A DNA stretch of 64,000 nt from Gordionus sp. m RMFG-2023 (taxonomy: Eukaryota; Nematomorpha; Gordioida; Chordodea; Parachordodidae), in contig NC_088775.1 in assembly GCF_954871325.1 (NCBI RefSeq), forward strand, positions 1-64,000, read 5' to 3'. A program made the translations under genes and the position numbers. Below are positions 33,501 through 45,500 of this stretch, in pieces (the stretch's first letter is position 1; every line of letters starts with the position of its first letter). Under the pieces are notes generated by a model, which was not told where the DNA came from, did no database searches, and was given only the letters and a program-made list of their open reading frames with translations.

Positions 33501-36500
33501 GAATTAATCTAAAAAAAAATTAAAAACATCGCAAAGTTACAAGAAAAAGAATTTGGAAGTTTTTCTCTGGAAAAGGAGAATATTTTTTAAAATAATGAAT
33601 AACGCCATTATTTAATACCCGAGTTGATAGAGTGTCATGATACTTTAAATAATTTACTTAATAGTCACGAGTAGTGTTGTTAAACGGCTAATTCAATATT
33701 TCATCCAGAAAAATATTATGCAAGCCTGAAGATTTTGTTCATAGAAGGAACAAAGGTTTAGACACATATGTTCAAAATCTGGAGGCTTAGGCAATATTTT
33801 TCTGGCTAAAATATTGAGTTAGCCGTTTTGAACGTTTAACAAAACTAGTCACAAGTAAAAAGCGATAATCTGGTAGATTAAGAAACAAGAATGTTAACTT
33901 ATTATTTTTCTCCCTATCCTAACCGGTAAGATAAGGCTATTAATTTTCAGAAAAAAAGAGAAAATTAAAACTTCTTAGACTTTCACTTCTAGCCAGAAAA
34001 ATATCATGGACTGAATTGCTCTCACGATGAGTGTTTTTTTTTCACTCGGTGGACTTACTTCGAATTCTAGAAAATTCTTCCAACGCCCCCACAAAATGTA
34101 AACAAAGATATAATTTTTAGATTTTACAAAGCTGAGAATATTTATTAATTCATGAAAACAAATCATTTTTCATTTTAATGTAATAGTTCTCACAAATTTA
34201 GAGTTTGTTGAGATTTACAATGCGAATCGAAAGAAATGAAAACGTATAGGCAACCGTGTTTAATAATATAGGAATCGCAAACTTATTTGCGATTTTTAAT
34301 ATAATGTTTGATGCGATACTCAGGCGGAAGATCCAAATGGAATAGATAAGGAAACTGAGGTGGGGGAATATCAGAGATAAAAAGAGATAGATCATGAATA
34401 ATAAAGTGGAGAAAGAGAGCTTAACACCAAAATAAAGTTGAAAGCTTAAGAGAAACAAAAAAAAGTTTTACGCAAATATAATGGTACCCATTCTGAAAAA
34501 TATCATTTGAAAGTTCATTATTCGTAATTCAAAATCGTGTGATTTGAATCGAATATAAGGGCGAGAAAGTTAAATTGTATAAGGAACAAAAAGGATGAGT
34601 AATTTGTTTTCAAAGAGTTATAAAAAAATTACATTTTGGCGAAATCATTTATTAATAGAGACCCACGAAGCCAAATTAGAAAGAAGAGAGGTGGGGATGA
34701 TTAGATGAATGTGTGGGGTACCTCTGAAAGAGAGAAAAAAACTAGCAAGGAATTACGTGCAAGAATGGGAATAGAAGTGATTGGAGTGGCAAAGTGACAA
34801 AATAGACTAAGGTTATTTGGGCATGTGGAACGTATGACAAAAGATGACTGGAAGAGATGCACCTTGATGGAAGTAGGAGGATCAAGACCTAGTGGGAGGC
34901 CCAAGATGACGCGGACAAATGGTATACCGGCGGATATGAGAAACATGAATCTTACAAATATTAATGCTAAGGACCGTCAAAAACAAAAGAAAAATCAGAG
35001 GGAAAAATGGCCCACCTGGGTAACGGTAAACCTGGAAATCGGCATAAAACGAAGAAGAATTAAATTTAATGATTTAACATTTACTTTTATATTAAAGTAA
35101 AATAAATATATTTTTGTTGTAGGAGAGAATTTTGTCTTTTCGTAACGCTGAGAAGACTCTGGTGTAGCAATGGCTTGCCTACGCTTTCTGCAAATATTAG
35201 ATTCTTTCACAACAATTATGATTAAATTAAATATTTTTGTAATTAGAAGGTGATAAAAACTACAGTTTTATGATTGGCTAAACAAATCGACCTTCTTGAT
35301 TTCATATTGCGAACATAAATACTTTTATATTTAACAAAAGTCAATATTTTGCGATCAAAGAAATAATTATTATTAAAATATTGAGCCAGATGGAGTTAGA
35401 AAAGTCTGCATTTTATTATATAAAGAACATTAAAAATTAATTTTATGACGTTTTTTTGAAAGAGAATAATATTTTTATCATAACTTAATTTAGAGCAGTT
35501 AGAACTCTATAATAATCAATCTGCAATATATAATATTATTTAAATAAAAATTCTAGTATGCAAAAATAATGTTAAGTGATTCTAGATGGCGCCAAATTTC
35601 TTATAATGATTATTCAAGTCTATTTTTTGGGCAAAAATTAAAATCGCGCGAATTAGTGGAAAAAAATGATATTTTTGCAAAATAAAGATGGCCTTTATTT
35701 TAAATTTAGTTGATTCGCGCAATTTTAAGGTTCGGTTCGCAATAAGATATTTTTTATCTTTTATGTTCCGTATAATTAAGGTATAAATTTTTAGGTAAAT
35801 ATCAGAGTTGTTAAAGGATCTAGATACAAGTATCTAGATATAAAAATGTGGTATCTGTATCTAGATAGATTTTTGATCAAAATATCTGTACCTAGATATT
35901 ATTTTAGACGATGTATCTGTATCTAGATCCATTTAAAAGGTATCTTTTAACAACTCTGGTAAATATATTTGGGTAAGAATATTTAATGAGTTTGAAATTT
36001 TATAATTAAAAATAAATACTTTAACGCTCGGAACTAATCCAGCACACCTCTGCATAATGGCTTCGGAATCTTCTGGGCACACGGTATCATCGCTCACGCC
36101 TTCGTCACGCGTTGCGCCTAACACTACGGTTTGAGTCCTTAAATATATCGAATACCATTATTAAGTAAATTATTCTGAGGCCATTTTAATTCATCCCAAT
36201 AAAGCTACCAAAGAAAAAGCTTTGCTTATTGCAGAATGCGTGTTCTGTGATTATCATATTAATTAAACTGTTTAACTGAGAGCCATAGTTAATTTTTGCT
36301 ATGACATAAATCAAACAAACTCTTTCCATAAAAATTAGTTACTTTATATCGTCTCTTAATATTATTTGGAAAATATTAGGTTTCTAGCAATTAAAAGACT
36401 AAATTAAGGTAATAATTTGAATGTATTTTTCAGGAGGAATTGCACAATTATATGAATTTGATTATAAAAAAGTATTTATAGGTATAAAATGATTTAGATT

Positions 36501-39500
36501 AGACTAAAAGTTATTTTTACGAGTAGAAAAAATAAATAATTTATTATTATCATTACAAATTAAAAAATTATTATTAGTTATTGTGACTTTATGTTCCTCA
36601 AGCAATGCTATATCAGCATTTGTGCGAGGTAAAAATGGCCGCGTCGATTGAATAACGCGTGCCATGATTGTTTTTACCGACAAAAATGTTGGTAAGGTTT
36701 TAGGATGTCGCATCGCAAAGGAATCTAATTTCCTTTCGCGCCTAACCTTTTTATATATTTTATGTAAGCTTAAATATTTATTTAATATTGTTTGATTTTT
36801 TACTTCATTTAATGTAAGTAAAAGTTCATAATACTCTTCATCATTATCATGATTATGTTGCTTAGTCATCATAAAATGAGTACCTTATATACCCCTTCCC
36901 TTACAACTTTGTAAACGACATTTATAAAAAAATCCTCTATTGCGATGATATAAATATTTATTTGAATAGATTAAATTATTATTAAATTTAGATTTTATAA
37001 ATTTATACGAATAATCTTCAATGCCTATAAAAGATAATTTCCAGATAAAATTAGTAGCATATTTTAAATTTACTTTAGTTGGTTGGAGGGATCATATTAT
37101 TTGATGCTAAGAATAAAATTTCCAAGTTAATAAGATGGCATATTTTAAATTTACTTTGGTTGGTTGGAGGGATCATATTATTTGATGCTAAGAATAAAAT
37201 TTCCAGGCTAACAAGATAGCATATTAGTAATATATTATATAATTTACCTTGGTTGGTTATGGTCTCAAATGTTGCTGGAGAAAATATTTCAGATAAAATT
37301 TTAAAATAAAGTTAGAATTATATTTTACTTTGAGTGGCTACTGATATACTATCTACATTTATGGGATCAGCTATAAAATAAATTTTTATAAATTATAAAA
37401 TTAGAATTATATTTTACTTTGTGTGGCTATAGATTTAACTTGTGTTATTTCTAAGCAGGAAGGAGCTATAATATAATTATTTTATATAAGATTAACAAAA
37501 AATATATCTGCACACTGTTTAGATTTTTGGAAGGTATTATTTTTAAATATCCCTTTCCCTGCACATGATGGCCTGGTGCATTTGTAATACATAGTAGTAT
37601 TACGTATCGTACCGCCTTTACTATTTTTCAGCCATAATTAGGGATTTTTTCGCATGACTTTTTGCTAAATTTTGCTTAAGCTTAAAATTTGTATGCTCAA
37701 TTTAACAAGCTGATTGCTCAATATATACTTTTACTTTATAAATATTACCTTATATTAGAAAATATGATAGTTATAATACTACTATGTATTACAAATGCAC
37801 CAGGCCATCATGTGCAGGGAAAGGGATATTTAAAAATAATACCTACCAAAAATCTAAACAGTGTACAGATATATTTTTTGTTAATCTTATATAAAATAAT
37901 TATATTATAGCTCCTGCCTGCTTAGAAATAACACAAGTTAAATCTATAGCCACACAAAGTAAAATATAATTCTAACTTTATTTTAAAATTTTATCTGAAA
38001 TATTTTCTCCAGCAACATTTGAGACCATAACCAACCAAGGTAAATTATATAATATATTACTAATATGCTATCTTGTTAGCCTGGAAATTTTATTCTTAGC
38101 ATCAAATAATATGATCCCTCCAACCAACCAAAGTAAATTTAAAATATGCTACTAATTTTATCTGGAAATTATCTTTTATAGGTATTGAAGATTATTCGTA
38201 TAAATTTATAAAATCTAAATTTAATAATAATTTAATCTATTCAAATAAATATTTATATCATCGCAATAGAGGATTTTTTTATAAATGTCGTTTACAAAGT
38301 TGTAAGGGAAGGGGTATATTAGGTACTCATTTTATGATGACTAAGCAACATAATCATGATAATGATGAAGAGTATTATGAACTTTTACTTACATTAAATG
38401 AAGTAAAAAATCAAACAATATTAAATAAATATTTAAGCTTACATAAAATATATAAAAAGGTTAGGCGCGAAAGGAAATTAGATTCCTTTGCGATGCGACA
38501 TCCTAAAACCTTACCGACATTTTTGTCGGTAAAAACAATCATGGCACGCGTTATTCAATCGACGCGGCCATTTTTACCTCGCACAAATGCTGATATAGCA
38601 TTGCTTGAGGAACATAAAGTCACAATAACTAATAATAATTTTTTAATTTGTAATGATAATAATAAATTATTTATTTTTTCTACTCGTATACTTTTATCTC
38701 GCCTTTGTTTGGCAAATAAAATATATCTAGATGGCAAGTTTAATGCCGCCCCTAAACTATTTAAACAATTTTACACTATAAATATTATTATAAATAATAC
38801 ATTAATTATCTGTGCGTATATTCTTTTACCAGATAAATATAAAAATACATATATTCGAATGTTTTATTTATTAAAAAATTATTGCTTATCATTAGGTTTA
38901 ATTTTTTCGCCACCAAGTGCAATAATAGATTTTGAAAATGGCGTATTTTTAGCCCTAAAGGAAATTTTTCTAAGAATTATTGTAAAGGGTTGCTATTTCC
39001 ATTTCTGTCAATGCATCGTAAGACGCATTCAAGAATATCGCCTGACCCAACTACACAGGGGCCATTCCACGTCAAATCGATCACGATTCGACTGACCCCT
39101 TTTAAAATTGTTAAAAAAATTTCGAATTATTTAGAAGGGTACATAAATGAGAAAGCCGTTTATTTTAGCTCTCTAGCACACATGGTTCTCGAGATATAGG
39201 GGCTCATAGGTACAAAAAAGAGCCACTTTGGAATCTGTAAAATTTTTAAAAAGCTTATATCTCAAGAACTATTTATAGTAAAAAGATATATAATATATCA
39301 TATTGTAGGTAAAAAAAATCTCTAAAAAGGCTATCAAAAAATAATAAAAATTGGCGCCAATTTGAATCTTTAACTTCCGGTTTATCTATAATGCTTTACC
39401 TGTATTTTTAAGCAAAAAAGGGAGTTTGTTTTCGAAATTTTTTTATTGCTTTTTATTTAGACACCTTTTATAAATATATATACGATGTCAAAACTTTGGC

Positions 39501-42500
39501 GACGCTATCGACTCCAAAATTTTAAAAAAATAATAGATGGCGCTTAATGAAATTACGGATTTTGGTTAAAATTTTGCTGCGAACTTATCAATAAACGGAT
39601 ATTTTCACTTTTTATACTAAAAATATTTTATAATATCTATTAAATATACTAAATAAATTGAGGGGCAGTGTGGGTAAATGCCCATTAGACACTTAATAAT
39701 GTAATATATTTCCAATAATAAAATCTTTCGTATAATTTTTTTATTATTCATTCATATTAATAATATAGAAATATAGAAATAGAGATAGACAATCATATTC
39801 ATTCCATAATTAAAAAATTTGTGAAATATTATATTTAATATTTGCGATTCTGTTGAATTAGAATAAAATTTTGTTTCAATTTTATCCTGAGAAATTGGAT
39901 AAAAAGCATGAAATTTTTGCGTCCCTGGTATAGTACGGGCTTTGTCGAATCTCTCTTTTAAAATTATTTGTTCTTTCTCATATTCATCTTCCATAATATA
40001 GGAGATAAGTACCACTACTGCCAACAAATACACAATTCTCGGGACGAAGATCACAAAATTTAGAGAATCCAATTTTAATATTTGAATGAATATCTTTAAA
40101 TTTAAGATATAGCTCTCGTAAATTAATTAAAATTAATCTTTTTTGGACTTGAATCTTTTCACTGTTCTTTATTATGGTTACAAAATCCCTTTTCCCAGGC
40201 ATCGATCTACTATATTGATCATTGTTATAAAAAGATTTGACAATATCAACGGTGGCGGCATCTATTGTTTTGCCGGGTTTAGGATTAGGTGTTGAAAAAA
40301 CCCCCTTTTCTTTTATTGAACCTTTAGATTTTATCGCCATATGATATGAAATATTGAATTCTTCTATAATTCTTCTTACTGTCCAATTTGATGGTAATAA
40401 TGTTAATAATCTATATTTGTTTGTTATTGAAAGCTGTGGGAAATTGATTTTTAAGGTATCGAGAATTTCATCGAATTTTTCATCATTTGATGAAGATAAT
40501 GGTATAATTTTAGTCGCTAAAACTTTTTTCACGCTAGATATTTTTTTCTTTGGATATTTCTTTCGTAAGTGTTTTATTTTAATGGGAGATTCCCCAATTG
40601 ATTGTAGGGATATATTAATGTTTTCAATTGCCTCTTGATTAACTATATGAGGAGGAGAATCAATATCATTGTCATTATAAGGAAGCTTTGCTAATTTTTG
40701 TCGGCATGAAGAGCATATTAGCATATTTAAATTGATTGGTAAATTTTTTTTGGTCATCCAAGGTTGAATCTTTCTTAGATTCTTGCGATAATATGCATGT
40801 TTTTGTAAATTAAATGGGTTACAACATCTTGATATTTTAATATTTGGTATATCCATCTTTTATATAGAATAAAATTTTATTTAATTTGAACCTAGAATAT
40901 GGCTTGTTTAAAATTAATCTGATCGGAAAAAAAAATTATATTAAACAGAAAGAGAGATTGTTTTAAACTTTTAATTTTTTAAAATATTATTATCGTAAAA
41001 TATAATCGATAATATGTCTAATATAAATTCTTTTTTAATGCAGCTGTTATACATTATCGTGCCAAAAAGCCATTCGCTATTATAGTAGTAAAGCAGAGAT
41101 CTAAAATATGTAAAAAAATTTAAGGATGGTGAAGGGGGCGAGCAGAACTGGAAAATTTTATCGCATTTCTTATAAATATTTTTATTTTTAGAAATAATAT
41201 TTTTTTAAACATTTGCGCCATCTATTTTTTTTACGATTTTTGATAAAAATGTATATTTTGGAAGAGTCGATAGCGTCGCCAAGGTTTTGACATCATACAT
41301 ATATTTATAAAAGGTGTCTAAATAAAAAGCAATAAAAAAATTTCGAAAACAAACTCCCTTTTTTGCTTAAAATACAGGTAAAGCATTATAGGTAAACCGG
41401 AAGTTAAAGACTCAAATTGGCTCCAATTTTTATTTTATTTTAATAGTCCTTTAGAGATTTTTTTTACCTACAATATGATATATTATATTATTTTTTACTA
41501 TAAATAGTTCTTGAGATATAAGCATTTTAAAAATTTTACAGATTCCAAATTGGCTCTTTTTTGTACCTATAAGCCCCTATATCTCAAGAACCAGGTGTGC
41601 TAGCGAGCTAAAATAAACGGCTTTCTCATTTATGTACCCTTCTAAATAATTCCAGAAATTTTTTAACAATTTTAAAAGGGGTCGGTCGAAAATGAGCCTT
41701 TTTTGATCGATTTGACGTGGAATGGCCCACAGGCGAAATCCTTATATTCATAAATTTTTTCGTATTATAATGGCCATCCCATTTTTATTAGAAAGGGATG
41801 TGCCATCTATAATGATTGAGTTAACTAACCAAGCTAGATCTTTTCAATTAAGTTCTATTTTAGATTTTTTAAATTATTTTGAAAATACTTGGATTAACAG
41901 TAATGCCAAGTTCAAATATGAAATGTGGAACACATTTGATGTTAGAGGGGTGAGGACGAATAACCACGTTGAAGGATTTAATCGTGCTTTAGAGGAATAC
42001 GTTCCTTATCCTCACCCCAATATTTATTTATTTATTGATATCATTAAAAATATAGAACAAGATATGGATCTTATGTAGATACAATTAGATGATGGGCGAA
42101 AGTTACCGAAAGAAGAAAAAAATATATCTTATTAGATTATAAAATAAGAGAGATAATGATACTTTATTGTGGAAATTTATATAGTCCCATTGAATATTTG
42201 GATAAAACATCCAGATATTTATATTCAAAAAAATTTATTGGTGTTTAGCTCATTTTTTTATACTGGTGACTTTTTGCCCATCATCTAATCAATTTGTTTT
42301 ATATTTTTTTTGAAATCATTAAAAAAATATCATTACTGTTGATCCAAGTTATTTTATTGTAGTTGGGTTTGGCTGAAATGGTATATGGCAATTTCAAAAT
42401 CTATTTATGTTCCTCAACTATTGTTATATCATCATTTGTGGAGAGTTTTATATGGTAAAAGTTCATAATACTAATCACATAATGTTCTTGAGATTGGAAT

Positions 42501-45500
42501 GCCTGATTGGTGCACTAAACTCTTCCTTTGTATATTTTTTTATCAGTTTGTATAACTTATATTTATTGTCGTTATATTTTTTTTATAAATTATTTCAATT
42601 CAAAATTATCATTTTTATTATTGTTTCGCGCACTTTTATAAAATTTTTTTTTTTTATTTAACCTGATATATGTAATTAAATTCTTATAAAATAAATTTTT
42701 AATTAGAAAAATTTTATAATGAATAATAATTTAATGTTTTGTATTGTCAAATTATACTTGAAATAAAAAGAAATTAATATGTATCCATAAGTTAATCAGA
42801 TATTTAAAGGAATAATAAGTATAAATACCTATTATAAAAATTTTATCAAAGGAGTTCTTAGTAAGAAAAAATAATCAACGATCCCATTAATCTTTAGAAA
42901 TAACAAAAAAAATGAGTTAATCAGATATTTAAAGAATAATAAGTATAAATACCTACTATAAAAATTTTATCAAAGGAGTTCTTAGTAAGAAAAAATAATC
43001 AACGATCCCATTAATCTTTAGAAATAACAAAAAAAAATGAGTTAATCAGATATTTAAAGAATAATAAGTATAAATACCTACTATAAAAATTTTATCAAAG
43101 GAGTTCTTAGTAAGAAAAAATAATCAACGATCCCATTAATCTTTAGAAATAACAAAAAAAAATGAGTTAATCAGATATTAAAAGGAATAATAAGTATAAA
43201 TACCTACTATAAAAATTTTATCAAAGGAGTTCTTAGTAAGAAAAAATAATCAATGATCCCATTAATCTTTAGTAATGACAAAATAAAATGAGTTAATCAG
43301 ATATTTAAAGGAATAATAAGTATAAATACCTACTATAAAAATTTTATCAAAGGAGTTCTTAGTAAGAAAAAATAATCAACGATCCCATTAATCATTAGAA
43401 ATAACAAAAAAAAATGTTAATCAGATATTTAAAGGAATAATAAGTATATATACCTACTGTAAAAATTTTTTTTATATAGTTCCTAGTAAAAAAAATTAAC
43501 GATTTCATTAATCATTAGAAATAACAAAAAATATTAAAATATATGAGTAAATGTGATATTTATAGAAATAATAAATATCTATTTTCCATTTACCCTCAAA
43601 TTATTTTCTACCCAGCTACAAGTCTCATGAAATTATATACAGAAAAGGAGGTAAATAAATGACTCCTAGTTTACCATTCTAGGTTATTTTTTTAGAATAA
43701 ATATTACAAAAAAATTGATTTATATTTTTATTATTAAACAGATAAGTTATCTAATGCAGAAGAAAAATTTGTTATGAATTATTATAAAAAATATATATAA
43801 TATTGAATAAATTCTATTTATTAAATATGTTAATAATATTAAAATATGCAATTTATATTATAAATATATTAAATAAATTATATTAATTATTATATTTTAA
43901 TAAAATCTTATAATCTTACAATTTAATATATTTACATCATAATTTACATATTTTTCTTTATATCTAATTTAAATAAATATGTATTTTCAATATTATATTA
44001 TATTATTAATTTATATAAATATTTAATACTAAAATTATATATTTTCTAATATTTATAAACTTTTCTTTATATCAAATTAATTAAATATTAAATAATTTAC
44101 TTTAAATATTAAATAATTTACTTTAAATAGTAAAATCTGTCTAATCTGTAAAGTTTAAATTTTTAGTATTTTTAAATCTCTCGCTTCAAACTTATAGGGG
44201 CCATTTTGTCAGCCATTTTAGCTTATTTGCTTTTTTAACATTTTTTAATAATAGTAATAGCGGCTGTAACCGTTTTTATCACGTCGGTTAAATATAATAT
44301 TATTTTTTTTATTTGGTTTTAATCAGAATATTTTTCTTAAAACATAGATCATTCGAACAAGGCTCGATTTCGGCTAATGAATAGTAGTTCTATTAGATAT
44401 GAGTGAAGGTCTTTTAAAAGTTAAGAGAGTACATATTGTTCAAAAATATTATGCATTTTTAGCAGTGAATTCTAACCCTAATCCTTACCCTACTTTGAAA
44501 TCGTACTGTTGTAATCAGGGTTGTTAATCGGCTCGATGAGGCGACTTTTAAAAACGACCAACTCAATATTTTAGCCAGAAAAATATTGGTAAAGACTCAA
44601 CATTTCACTAATATGTGTCCACCAAGCTAGCCGTTTTTAAAAATCAGCTCAAATAGAGCCAGCCGTTTAACAACACTAGTTGTAATATTCAGATGAATAT
44701 TTTTAAGCAAAAAATGTCTTATTCGAACTAGAAGATTAATTAGGATATTATTTAATGTTATAGACTATGTATACGAGGTGATGATTAAAGGAAAAAATAT
44801 ATATATTTGAGATTTTGTGAATATTATTATACTTTTAGTTAATTTTAATTTTATTAATTTTTTACTATAAACTTTTTATAATATTAATTTAGTATATTAT
44901 TACTTTGATAAAGGAATGTTAATTTTGTTTCAATCTTCATACCCTTCATTATTTTATCTATCATCTATTTATTTCGATTTCAACTATGGTTTTTTTTATC
45001 TTCTACAATGGTTGTTGCTCAAATCTTTCAACTCTATACACACTATATTAATAATATTCTTAAAAATTGTTATTTAGTTCATTGATATTTTCTTTAGTAT
45101 TAACAATATTCACCCTTTTTTAAAGAATTTCAAAAAGAGAATTTATTTAATCGTTTCTTTCGTTCGTTCTTCCTCTATCTTTCCTTCGTTTATCTAAAAA
45201 GGAATTCATTAGTGTTCCTATAAGTTGTTAAACGTAGTTTAAAAACAGCTAACTCAATATTTCATCCAGAAAAATTATTACGCACAGAAGATTTTACTCA
45301 TAAAAGGAACAAGGGTCTAAACATTACTTTTGTGTTAATTTAAATTTCGTTCCATTTTTTTTTAGAATTCGTTCAACTTCCGGCTTAAGTAATTTTTTGG
45401 AAGAAATCCTTGGTTTTATTAATTTTACAAAATAAAATTACCTTATACCAATATTATTTGTAAAAAAAAATATATAATTTAAATAGGAAATTAAGTAAAA

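Larger units (their letters stand above)
38181..42078 (+). pseudogene. MULE transposase with FLYWCH finger, split by an insertion
   Basis: Coding runs 38181-39059 and resumes at 41734-42078; 39060-41733 is a later insertion. A likely acceptor TTTTATAG precedes 38181. The N-terminus shows a FLYWCH-type finger: YHRNRGFFYKCRLQSC and later QHNHD. The catalytic core has IYLDGKFNAAPKLFKQFY (first Asp), IIDFENGVFLALKEIF (second Asp), KGCYFHFCQC (the C-x2-H of MULEs) and, after the insertion, TNNHVEGFNRALEEY with the Glu. Removing the insertion and one duplicated hexamer restores an uninterrupted frame, so the gene looks intact before that event. The upstream exon is not located. Terminal repeats of the MULE were not identified. 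Confidence 0.9.

Noticed and set aside
34825-35100. Frame taken as a host gene
   Set aside because: The FGHVERM and GRPKMT motifs show that it is the C-terminal tail of a LINE polyprotein.
42785-43535. Regular repeat considered as a CRISPR array
   Set aside because: Units are 125 bp and contiguous without unique spacers, in a eukaryotic intron.
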